From Thermoflexibacter ruber (GTDB taxonomy: Bacteria; Bacteroidota; Bacteroidia; Cytophagales; Thermoflexibacteraceae): DNA of 64,000 nt. Below are positions 33,551-42,210 of this stretch, piece after piece. Position 1 is the first letter of the stretch. The number at the start of each line of letters is the position of its first letter. The stretch covers positions 124,001 through 188,000 of the forward strand of contig NZ_FONY01000001.1 of the NCBI RefSeq assembly GCF_900113045.1. Direction: 5' to 3'. The position numbers and the translations under genes are program-made. The notes below the pieces were generated by a model. The model was not told the DNA's origin. It saw only the letters and a program-made list of their open reading frames with translations, and ran no database searches.

Positions 33551-36500
33551 TCAATACGGAATTTTTAACACTACCCTTGTGCCTGCTGGCTTGCCTTGCT
33601 CATCTACCAAGTCTGTGATTTCCAAAGGACTAACCAACTCATTGTCAAATAAATCTCTTATTCTTTTTTCGGTGAGTGCCAGCCCTACCGATTGGCGCTT
33701 GTGGTGGAATTTCCCATTTAGTTCGCCAGCTTTTTGTCTCCCTATCCCGTTGTCTTCTACCAAGATATGTAAAAGTTCATTCCTCGAGAATATTTCCAAT
33801 GCCAATTTCCCTCTTTTATTTATATTCCTTAGCCCGTGCAGAATGGAATTTTCTACAAAAGGTTGCAAAAGCAAAGGAGGAATCTCTACACTTTCCAAGT
33901 CTATATTTTCTTTGTTAATTACGTCATAATCAAAGCTATTATCAAATCTGCGCTGGTTCATTCGTACATAAACTTCTAAAAAGTCACATTCTTCTTTGAG
34001 AGAAATTATTTTTTTACCTGAATGATAAAGCAAAAGGCGATATAGTCTATTCAAGTCGTTCATTGCCTCTGTAGCCTCTTGTGCATCTCCTTTATTGATA
34101 TAATTATTTATCATTATCATACAGTTAGCTAAAAAGTGTGTATCTATGCGAGCAGAATGTAGCCTCTGATTAACTTCTTGAAAATCGTTTTGTAAAACGC
34201 TATAGGCTTCTTTCATTTTTTCCTTTTCTTTTTTGTATGCCTCTTCTTTCCTGATTTCTTTAATTCTGTATTGGTAAATGCCATAGATAGTCCCTGATAT
34301 AGTAATGATTATCAGTGAAATAAACCACCAAGTTGCCCACCAAGGAGGCAGAATTGTAATGCTTATGCTTGTACCTTCTTCATTCCATATTCCATCGTTA
34401 TTACTTGCTTTTACTTTTAAGGTGTAAGTATTAGGTTTTAAACCCGCAATGCTAACGGTACTTTTGTTCCCAAGAGGAATCCAATTTTTGTTAAGTCCGT
34501 CTATTTTGTAGGCATATTGGTTTTTGTCAGGACGAATGAAGTTAAGAGCTGCAAAATCAAAAGAAAGGAAGTTTTGCTCATGTGTGAGTGTAATATGCTT
34601 TTTATACATAATTGCAGTATCCAAGCGATATTCTTGCTCAAATAACTTGAATGAAGTGAAAAATATAGCAGGAGCGAGGTTATTTTCCTGAACACTGTCA
34701 GGATGAAACTTACAAAAGCCTTTAGAGCCACCAAAATAGATATAACCATTTTTGTCCACAAAATGGGCATTTCTAACATGAGTTTGGTCTGCTCCTACTG
34801 CTCCGTCTAATACATCATAGCAATTGATACGAATATTCTTATTTTTGCGAATACTCACTTTACATATACCTGCGGAAGTAGCTAACCAAAGCCTGTCTTT
34901 TTTATCGATAACTATGCTGTAAATCATACTGGTGGGCAAGCCATCTTTTTCTGAAATGGAGGAAAATTTGGTCTGATTTTTCTCTTTGAAATACAGACCT
35001 TCTGAAGTAGCAACCCATAGTGTGCCCTGCGAATCGAATGCCAAGTTATAAATATTTTCATCTGCAAGTCCATTCGTTTTATCAGGCTCGAGAAGATAGT
35101 GCGTAAACTTTTCTGTCTTTTTATCAAAAGAAAAAATACCTCGATTGATTGCACCTTTTCCTATCCAAAGCAAACCATTAGAATCCTCGATAATGGGTGA
35201 GTTTTTATCTAACTTTTGTTCTTGCTCTTTTAAGTCTTTAAAAACCTTCCACTTTTTAAAAGAATTATTTTGCCACCTAAAAAGACCCGCATTCCCTCCA
35301 AAATAAAAAACTCCTTCTTTATCTTCGTAAATGCTTGCTAAAGTGCCTTCAAAAAACTCTGATTCAATCTGGGGGATTAAGCTATTTACTTCGCTAACAA
35401 ATTTTTCCCTCTTTTTATCAAAATAACGCACACAATGAGCCGTTGCCACCCATATATTACCCTTGCTATCTTCGGCAAAGCCTGCAATTAAATTTGTGCA
35501 AAGCACACCTTGTGTATTTTCTTTTGTATAATTTGTATATGTTTGACTATTTCCATTATAAACACTAATCCCTTTTCCATACGTTCCTATCCATAATAAA
35601 CCTTCACTATCCTCAAAAATAGCGGCAATGGCTTGGTTAGGTAGTTGATTAGGTATAAATGGGGAATGTTGGAATAGCTGAAAAGACGCTTTGCCTTTTT
35701 GGCGATTGTCGGAGTAATTTAGCCCACTTTGGTAAGTACCAATCCAAATATTACCACTTCTATCTTCACAAAAACCACCTGTGGAGTTATTGGAAAGCGA
35801 ATAGGGATTACGCGCATCTTTTTCATAATTCGTAAAACGTTTATTTTGAGGATTATAGACAGAAACACCTTCTTCTGCATTCAGAAACCAAATAAGCCCA
35901 TGTTTATCTTGGCGGATTTTATTCGTTGCTCTTCCTTTAAATCCTTGATTATCTGTGGAATCCGCATGAAAAATCCGTACTTTTTCTCTTTCTCTGCTTG
36001 GCGGAATTAGGTAAACTCCACCTCCATTCGAACTTGCCCACAAATTGCCCTCTTTGTCCTCATAAAGTTCAATAAAAGCATTGTCTTTCCCTCTGTAACG
36101 ATAAGGTTGCAAGAGAAAATCCCCCTTTTCCCTATCAAAAATGAACAAACCTTGCGCTGTTCCTATCCAAAGTGTTTTGTTTTTGTCTAAACACATTGCC
36201 CAAATGCTGTTAGGTTTACTGGCATCTTGCGGGTTGGGTGTTTTGTAGTTTGTAAATTGTGCTTTCTTGCGGTCAAAAGCAGTCAATCCATCTTTTGTTC
36301 CTAACCAAATTATTCCGTTTTCGTCTTCTAAAATTTCTCTTATATCATTATCAATCAAAGAATTAGAATTATTTTTTTGATGATAATACGTTTTAAACTG
36401 ATTTGTTTTTTTGTTCAAAACGGTCAATCCATTTTTTGTTCCAAACCAAAGTAAACCATCTGCGGTTTCATGGATATGCCAAATGTAATTATTGGAAATA

Positions 36501-36733
36501 GATAAACTATCTTCTGGGTTGTGTTTATAATTTTTAAAATTTTTCCCATCAAAACGACTTAGCCCATTTCTTGTCCCTATCCATATAAAACCTTCACTAT
36601 CTGTAAAGAGTGATTTGATTTCATTGGATACCAAGCCGTTGTCGGTAGTAAAATGATTGAACTTAACAGTAGGAGATTGAGCAAAAGTAGAAAGGCTCAA
36701 TATAAATGCAAATGATGTATATAGAAACCGCAT
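33551..36733 (-). CDS. Reg_prop/Y_Y_Y LytS-type sensor histidine kinase
   Basis: 1060 residues. Signal peptide (FILSLSTFAQ); two seven-bladed beta-propellers of reg_prop repeats at about 25-690 (GLVSNEIKSLFTDSEGFIWI, IWLGTKDGLTAFDRK and many more); a Y_Y_Y domain at about 715-785; one membrane helix (WWFISLIIITISGTIYGIYQ) and a coiled coil. The cytoplasmic His_kinase domain has the phospho-acceptor H866 in DTHFLANCM, where most homologues read NPHFLFN, then the N box LLQPFVENSILHGL and the G box DNGIG. These receptors usually sense polysaccharide fragments in the periplasm. The nearby LytTR regulator is the likely partner. The departure from PHFLFN is conservative around the key His. Confidence 0.92.
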   Translation of the reverse strand: MRFLYTSFAFILSLSTFAQSPTVKFNHFTTDNGLVSNEIKSLFTDSEGFIWIGTRNGLSRFDGKNFKNYKHNPEDSLSISNNYIWHIHETADGLLWFGTKNGLTVLNKKTNQFKTYYHQKNNSNSLIDNDIREILEDENGIIWLGTKDGLTAFDRKKAQFTNYKTPNPQDASKPNSIWAMCLDKNKTLWIGTAQGLFIFDREKGDFLLQPYRYRGKDNAFIELYEDKEGNLWASSNGGGVYLIPPSREREKVRIFHADSTDNQGFKGRATNKIRQDKHGLIWFLNAEEGVSVYNPQNKRFTNYEKDARNPYSLSNNSTGGFCEDRSGNIWIGTYQSGLNYSDNRQKGKASFQLFQHSPFIPNQLPNQAIAAIFEDSEGLLWIGTYGKGISVYNGNSQTYTNYTKENTQGVLCTNLIAGFAEDSKGNIWVATAHCVRYFDKKREKFVSEVNSLIPQIESEFFEGTLASIYEDKEGVFYFGGNAGLFRWQNNSFKKWKVFKDLKEQEQKLDKNSPIIEDSNGLLWIGKGAINRGIFSFDKKTEKFTHYLLEPDKTNGLADENIYNLAFDSQGTLWVATSEGLYFKEKNQTKFSSISEKDGLPTSMIYSIVIDKKDRLWLATSAGICKVSIRKNKNIRINCYDVLDGAVGADQTHVRNAHFVDKNGYIYFGGSKGFCKFHPDSVQENNLAPAIFFTSFKLFEQEYRLDTAIMYKKHITLTHEQNFLSFDFAALNFIRPDKNQYAYKIDGLNKNWIPLGNKSTVSIAGLKPNTYTLKVKASNNDGIWNEEGTSISITILPPWWATWWFISLIIITISGTIYGIYQYRIKEIRKEEAYKKEKEKMKEAYSVLQNDFQEVNQRLHSARIDTHFLANCMIMINNYINKGDAQEATEAMNDLNRLYRLLLYHSGKKIISLKEECDFLEVYVRMNQRRFDNSFDYDVINKENIDLESVEIPPLLLQPFVENSILHGLRNINKRGKLALEIFSRNELLHILVEDNGIGRQKAGELNGKFHHKRQSVGLALTEKRIRDLFDNELVSPLEITDLVDEQGKPAGTRVVLKIPY

Positions 36734-36829
36734 TTGAAAGCAAAGTGATTATTGAAAGTTTTAATATCATTTGAATTAGTTGGCATAGCTGGTTTCCTAA
36801 TATAAATATCTAATTTTTTTTACTTCTCT

Positions 36830-37438
36830 TTACTTTCTCACTGCTTTGAAAGTTCCGTTAGCTCGGGTATATACTAACTCATAGATTTGGTGAAACTTAC
36901 CATCTTCACTTATTCCTGCATCTTCTTTAAAACCTATGAAGATAGTAGTGCCTTGTTGAGGAACTTTTACCCACATTCCCAAAGAAGCATCTTTGTCAGA
37001 CAGCACTATTTTAGACTCAGCCTTAGTTAATGCCTCTTTGATTTCTTCTCTGGTAGCTTTGGGCAGGTATTTGTCCGTTTTGTCCACCAGATTCCCATTT
37101 TCTAACTCGTAAAATGTAGGTAAATCTGTTTCACAAGCAGGTCCGCAAGCAAAAGAAGCTATGACAGCAAACTTATTTCCTTGTGTAGGAATATAATAAG
37201 CCATTTCCTCAAAGCCTTCTGCATAAGGTAAATCATATCTAAGAAAGCCATTTTTAATGTCTTTGACGGTAATATTTTTATTGTTTTGGAAAGGCGTTTC
37301 ATCGGTTATCTTGCCTTTGCGAAGTTCGGCTTTGTAGGCTTTCATTCTGGCGTTAAAAAAATCCATCACAGATGTTTGAGCAACGCTTGAAGTAAATACA
37401 AACAAAGTGAAAAATAAAGAAAAAATAATAGTTCTCAT
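36830..37438 (-). CDS. Secreted protein of unknown function
   Basis: 202 residues with a signal peptide (SLFFTLFVFTSSVAQ). No family is recognised. The mature part alternates helices and strands: NARMKAYKAELRKGKITDET, AEGFEEMAYYIPTQGNKFAV, a single close cysteine pair FACGPACETDL, and the C-terminal IYELVYTRANGTFKAV. It lies between the sensor kinase and the hydrolase gene. A fragment of a second copy of this gene survives at 24169-24245, showing that the locus has been duplicated in this genome. Confidence 0.75.
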   Translation of the reverse strand: MRTIIFSLFFTLFVFTSSVAQTSVMDFFNARMKAYKAELRKGKITDETPFQNNKNITVKDIKNGFLRYDLPYAEGFEEMAYYIPTQGNKFAVIASFACGPACETDLPTFYELENGNLVDKTDKYLPKATREEIKEALTKAESKIVLSDKDASLGMWVKVPQQGTTIFIGFKEDAGISEDGKFHQIYELVYTRANGTFKAVRK

Positions 37439-37476
37439 GGTGGTGTGCTACATTAGATTTTTGATATTTTAAATTT

Positions 37477-38325
37477 TTAACTTATGGATAGCCTATCTTT
37501 TATCCAGTCGTTCATAGTGGATAGTACTTGTTCTTTCACAATTTCATTGTGCAGTTCGTGTTTCATGGCTTCCCAAAGTTGGAAAGTGAGATAGTTGGCT
37601 GGTACTTGCTTAGCAAACTCTTGGGTGGCTTGGTGCGAAGTGATATTATCTCCTGTTCCGTGCATCAGCAAGAGTGGTAAATTAAACTCTTTGGCATGGG
37701 CTATAGCGAATAGCCCCGCTTTGGTGATTTCTACAAACATTTTGGCAGAAATAGAACGATGCACTAAGGGGTCAGCAAGATAAGCCTGTCCTATAGCAGG
37801 GTCATGAGATAATTCTTGTGCATTCAGTTCACTTTTATCTTTGAAAGCAGGATATATTTTTGCCATGAGCGTGCCTAACCAAAGTTTGAATGCAGGGGGA
37901 TTAAACGCTAATTTGAGCCAAGGGCTTGTGATGACTGCCCCTTGCAAAAAATTAGGCTGATAGCGAATCACAAAATTAGCTACTATATTCCCCCCCATGC
38001 TATGTCCGTATAGGAATAGGGGCAGTCCATTAAATTTTTCTTTAACAAGGGCAATAAACTCGCTGACATTGGTTAGTAAAGCCTCATAGTTGGGTGTATG
38101 CCCGCGTTGTCCTTCTGATTTGCCGTGTCCTCTTTGGTCAAAACCAATGAATCCATACCCTTGTTTGTTCATGTATTGGGCTACGTGTTCGTATCTGCCT
38201 ATATGCTCAGCAAAGCCATGAACCGTGCATATCATCGCTTTGGGTGTAATAGCAGCAGGAAGCCAACACTTACCATAGATTTTTAAATCATCTGTACTTT
38301 GCCAATCAAAATCAAAAGTTTCCAT
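37477..38325 (-). CDS. Alpha/beta hydrolase, monoacylglycerol-lipase-like
   Basis: 282 residues from the ATG at 38325; the frame's upstream TTG at 38337 is less likely. Lacks a signal peptide, so cytoplasmic. Seen: oxyanion region VHGFAEHIGRY, FDQRGHGKSEGQRGH, the nucleophile S109 in YGHSMGGN, acid LMHGTGDNITSH and histidine MKHELHNE. This is the Hydrolase_4 (serine aminopeptidase/MGL) subgroup, which cleaves monoacylglycerols or short esters. It begins 14 bases after the stop of the Cache-GAF sensor gene and may share its message. Confidence 0.9.
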   Translation of the reverse strand: METFDFDWQSTDDLKIYGKCWLPAAITPKAMICTVHGFAEHIGRYEHVAQYMNKQGYGFIGFDQRGHGKSEGQRGHTPNYEALLTNVSEFIALVKEKFNGLPLFLYGHSMGGNIVANFVIRYQPNFLQGAVITSPWLKLAFNPPAFKLWLGTLMAKIYPAFKDKSELNAQELSHDPAIGQAYLADPLVHRSISAKMFVEITKAGLFAIAHAKEFNLPLLLMHGTGDNITSHQATQEFAKQVPANYLTFQLWEAMKHELHNEIVKEQVLSTMNDWIKDRLSIS

Positions 38326-38339
38326 TGATAAATACAAGG

Positions 38340-40367
38340 CTATGTTTTTAATTTTTCTTCTAACTGTTTTATTTTGACCAAAAGTTCTTCTTTTTCTTGC
38401 TTGGATTCCATTTCCCTACGAAACATCTCCTCTTGGGTTGCCTGCAATTCTTCATAATTTTGTCGCATTTCTTCCTCTTGGCTTCTTAGGCTTTCCATCA
38501 TGTATTGGGATTCTTGCAAGAGTTTTTTGGTGTTTTCATTAAACTTTGCTACGGAAACAGCCGCTGCCAGCGATTCTACTATTTTCAAGATAAATTCTCT
38601 TTCTGTATCTGAAAATTGATTAAAAGAGGCTATTTCCAAAATTCCTTGTATTTCCTCATTGAATTTCAAAGGAACGATAAACAAACAGTTAGGCAAGGCA
38701 TCGCCGAGTCCCGAGCCAATGCGTATATAATTATCAGGTATTTTCTTCAGATATATTTCTTCTCCTTCTTGCCAAGTCTGCCCTACCAAACCTTCCCCGC
38801 GGTAAATGCGTTGCTTAGCATATTTCCTTCGTTTATAAGCATAACAAGCACTCAACTCTAAGCAAGGTTCTTTACCTTCATCTTCTTCTATCAAAAATAC
38901 TGCACCTTGGTTGGCATTGATATATTTGATGAGTTCCGACAAAACCTGAAAAGTAAGTTCGTGAATGTGATTGGCGTTCAGCCTAATGATTTCGTTGAAC
39001 TTTGTTATACCTTCATTTATCCAACGCCTTTTGGTTTCCTGCTCGTTAGCTTCTTTAAGGTCATTTCTCATCTCTACTAAAGCCTTTCCTAATTCATCGT
39101 TGGCACTGACTTCCAGTGTTGCACCAAAATTACCTTTCCCTACTTCTTTGGCAAAATGAGACGCTTTATTTAGACGTTCTATCAGGCTGTTCATCGCAAT
39201 AAAAATTTGCCCATACTCGTCTTTTTGAGTAACCTCCTCTTTGAGAACAGATTTGCCTTCTGATAAAGCACTAAGTTTGGTCAATATTTTTTTAGTAGGT
39301 TTCGTACTGAAATTGTTAGCAAGCAAGACAATAGCAAAATTGCAAATCAGAATAGAAAAGATAGCCCCAATAATCAATAAGTTCCTTAAAGCAGACAATG
39401 GCTTGTCCAACAAATCCATTTCAGGAATAACTATAGCTACAAACATATTGAAAGAAGGGTAAAATTGGAAATATTTATATTTGACTACTTCATTTTGGTC
39501 GGTATAAATATACTTGTGCTGCCCCGTCATATTAGTTGTCATGAAATCAAACATCTCCTTGCTTATTTGTTTCAAATCCATGCCTATAGCCTTAGGGCTG
39601 GGGTGGAATAGAATGACCCCGTTTTCATTTATCAGATAAGCAAAGCCTTTCTCAAGGTAGCCTTTTTGAATAATATTTTTTTTGATTCCCTCGTCATCTT
39701 GAAGTACATCATAGGCATACAAGGCTAACTTTGATTCTTTGTTTGTTTTCAAGGGTTTACAAGCGACAGTGATAATTTTTTTAGAAATCGTCCCGATAGA
39801 TGTACCCAAATAGGAAGCATCATTATTCAGTGCCTCTACAATAGGTTTTTGCAAAGTAACAGAACCAACCGTTCTTACGTTATTAAAAGCAGGAATCTTC
39901 GAGGATACAATACTGGTATAACCTACGGCGGGTATAAACTGTTCTATGGCTAACATCGTACCTGTAATAGTCTGAAAATCATCTGCTAACAAAGTATCTG
40001 AATGGAGAGTTCTTTCTCCTATGTATAATTCCTTGACCTTGACGTTTTGCCTTTTTTCTGTAGCAGGGTCTATATAAAAAAAGTTAATCAACGAATCCCC
40101 TTCTCGAATCCCTCCTTGCTCTTGAATCATTTTTTCTGCGACAAATAACGCTTGTTTTACTTTATTTTCTTGTGATTTTCTCTGTTCGTCTATGATACTT
40201 ACTAAATCGCTCAAATGGGTAAAAAAACGTGCATCTGCATCTTCTATGATTTTAGCCTTTTGATTGTAATAAATAACAATAATAAGTATAGCAAACACCG
40301 TACTGAGCGAAAGTGCGGTAATGAGAGAAAACTTGGTTGCTAAGTTTAAATCCTTAAATGCTTTCAT
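38340..40367 (-). CDS. Cache-HAMP-GAF sensor protein with C-terminal coiled coil
   Basis: About 675 residues from the ATG at 40367 (an in-frame ATG at 40415 is also possible). Order: membrane helix about 15-35 (FAILIIVIYY); a periplasmic double-Cache region to about 310 (LINENGVILFHPSPKAIGMD, DQNEVVKYKYFQFYPSFNMF); a second helix (LLIIGAIFSILICNFAIVLL); HAMP with methyl-acceptor-like spacing; a GAF domain at about 470-610 (AVFLIEEDEGKEPCLELSAC, then GEGLVGQTWQEGEEIYLKKI); and a C-terminal coiled coil (QEEEMRQNYEELQATQEEMF). There is no kinase, cyclase or phosphatase output, so it must signal through another protein. It is divergently transcribed from porX. Confidence 0.85.
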   Translation of the reverse strand: MKAFKDLNLATKFSLITALSLSTVFAILIIVIYYNQKAKIIEDADARFFTHLSDLVSIIDEQRKSQENKVKQALFVAEKMIQEQGGIREGDSLINFFYIDPATEKRQNVKVKELYIGERTLHSDTLLADDFQTITGTMLAIEQFIPAVGYTSIVSSKIPAFNNVRTVGSVTLQKPIVEALNNDASYLGTSIGTISKKIITVACKPLKTNKESKLALYAYDVLQDDEGIKKNIIQKGYLEKGFAYLINENGVILFHPSPKAIGMDLKQISKEMFDFMTTNMTGQHKYIYTDQNEVVKYKYFQFYPSFNMFVAIVIPEMDLLDKPLSALRNLLIIGAIFSILICNFAIVLLANNFSTKPTKKILTKLSALSEGKSVLKEEVTQKDEYGQIFIAMNSLIERLNKASHFAKEVGKGNFGATLEVSANDELGKALVEMRNDLKEANEQETKRRWINEGITKFNEIIRLNANHIHELTFQVLSELIKYINANQGAVFLIEEDEGKEPCLELSACYAYKRRKYAKQRIYRGEGLVGQTWQEGEEIYLKKIPDNYIRIGSGLGDALPNCLFIVPLKFNEEIQGILEIASFNQFSDTEREFILKIVESLAAAVSVAKFNENTKKLLQESQYMMESLRSQEEEMRQNYEELQATQEEMFRREMESKQEKEELLVKIKQLEEKLKT

Positions 40368-40548
40368 TGATTCAAAAAAAATTAATAAAGCAGACTCTTT
40401 TTTGATGCTTTCCAAACAGTTTTGACGATAAGGGAGTGCAAATGTAAAGTTAAATGAAAAAAATTAAGTTTTTCTACTACAAAGATAAATTTTTAACTTG
40501 CAGAAAATGTGCTATTCCTTAACGAATTGCGCTTGAAATCAACAAAAG

Positions 40549-40582
40549 TTTGATATTCTAAACTTCTAAATTGTTACATTTG
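40549..40582 (+). promoter_or_regulatory. porX promoter
   Basis: TTTG (40549-40552) and TACATTTG (40575-40582) fit the Bacteroidota -33/-7 elements with 22-base spacing, about 70 bases ahead of the porX ATG. Confidence 0.6.
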
Positions 40583-40651
40583 TAGAAAAGAGCGTATAAA
40601 ATACTCAAAGCAAGACATAAAATACATAACTAAAAACTTATTACTAACTCA

Positions 40652-42205
40652 ATGCAAAGATACAATATCCTTTGGGCTGATGACGAGATAGAACTTTTGA
40701 AGCCCCACATTCTTTTTCTTTCTAAAAAAGGCTATGACATTACGGCAGTGAATAGCGGTGCTGATGCTGTAGAAAAAGTAGAAGAAAATATTTATGACCT
40801 TGTTTTTTTAGATGAAAATATGCCGGGCATGAGTGGCTTAGAAGCCTTAGCTCAAATCAAGGCTTTGCGTCCACACCTGCCCGTAGTGATGATTACCAAA
40901 AACGAGGAGGAGAGAATCATGGAAGAAGCTATCGGGGCAAAGATTGCTGACTACTTGATAAAACCTGTCAATCCCAATCAAATTTTACTGTCTGCCAAAA
41001 AAATCTTAGAACAAAAACGCATCATTACAGAAAAAACCAACCAAAACTATCAGCAAGATTTCCGAAATATCAGCATGGCTTTTAGCGATGCCATGAACCA
41101 TGAGGAATGGGCAGAAGTATATAAAAAATTGGTTTATTGGGAATTAGAGATAGAAAATACCGAACACCAAAGCATGTTTGATGTACTACAAATGCAAAAA
41201 GTAGAAGCTAACGTCAATTTTGCTAAGTTCATAGAAGACCACTACGAAGACTGGCTCAACGATGCGGATACTGACAAACCCATCCTCTCTCATCAATTAC
41301 TCAGAAAAAAGGTTTTCCCACTGATTAATGAAAACCCTTTGTTTTTAATCGTTATAGATAACCTTCGTTACGACCAATGGAAAGTTTTAGAGCCTATTAT
41401 TAGCGAATACTTTAATGTAAAAGAAGAAAGCACTTACTATTCTATTCTTCCCACTACTACCGCCTATGCCCGCAATGCTCTTTTCTCTGGGCTGATGCCA
41501 TCAGAAATGGAGCGTTTGCAACCAGATTTGTGGTTAGGGGAAGATGACGAAGGCTCAAAAAATAACCATGAGAAAGAATTTTTACAAAAAAATCTCCAAA
41601 GAAATAAATTAGCTAATATCAAAATGAGTTACAACAAGGTAATTCATATAAGTCAAGGAAAAACGGTATTGGACAATTTGAATAACCTTTACCATAATCA
41701 ACTCAATGCGATTGTGTATAATTTTGTAGATATGCTTTCTCATGCACGTACTGATACAGAAATGATTAGAGAACTCGCTCCTGATGAAGCAGCGTATCGC
41801 TCTTTGACTAAGTCTTGGTTTGTCCACTCTCCACTTTGGGATTTGTTGAGAAAATTAGCAGAAAAAAATAGTAGAGTAATTATCACTACCGACCACGGAA
41901 CTATCAGAACTACAAGACCTTACAAGATAGTAGGTGATAAAAATACTAATACGAATTTACGCTATAAACAAGGAAAAAACTTAGACTATGATGACAAGTA
42001 TGTGTTTGAGTGTCGCAGACCTGAACGCTTTTTCCTTCCAAAAGTCAATGTATCAACTACTTACGTATTTGCTACTGAAGATTATTTCTTTGCTTATCCA
42101 AACAACTATAATCATTACGTCAAGTATTATAAAGATACTTTCCAGCATGGAGGCGTCTCTTTGGAGGAAGTCATCATTCCTTTTGTAGAACTTAGTGCAA
42201 AATAA
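40652..42205 (+). CDS. porX: PorX, PglZ-domain response regulator of type IX secretion
   Basis: 517 residues. Receiver domain 1-120 with LWADDEIELL, phosphorylation site D54 (VFLDENMPGMSG) and YLIKPVNPNQ. A helical linker leads to a C-terminal PglZ domain of the alkaline phosphatase superfamily: VIDNLRYDQWK, the nucleophile region PTTTAYARNALFSG, and the metal ligands in IITTDHGT and near TFQHGGVSLEE. PorX, with the kinase PorY, controls type IX secretion genes and in other species cleaves oligonucleotide second messengers. PorY is not adjacent. It is followed five bases later by an aldehyde dehydrogenase gene. Confidence 0.94.
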   Translation: MQRYNILWADDEIELLKPHILFLSKKGYDITAVNSGADAVEKVEENIYDLVFLDENMPGMSGLEALAQIKALRPHLPVVMITKNEEERIMEEAIGAKIADYLIKPVNPNQILLSAKKILEQKRIITEKTNQNYQQDFRNISMAFSDAMNHEEWAEVYKKLVYWELEIENTEHQSMFDVLQMQKVEANVNFAKFIEDHYEDWLNDADTDKPILSHQLLRKKVFPLINENPLFLIVIDNLRYDQWKVLEPIISEYFNVKEESTYYSILPTTTAYARNALFSGLMPSEMERLQPDLWLGEDDEGSKNNHEKEFLQKNLQRNKLANIKMSYNKVIHISQGKTVLDNLNNLYHNQLNAIVYNFVDMLSHARTDTEMIRELAPDEAAYRSLTKSWFVHSPLWDLLRKLAEKNSRVIITTDHGTIRTTRPYKIVGDKNTNTNLRYKQGKNLDYDDKYVFECRRPERFFLPKVNVSTTYVFATEDYFFAYPNNYNHYVKYYKDTFQHGGVSLEEVIIPFVELSAK

Positions 42206-42210
42206 AGCAA

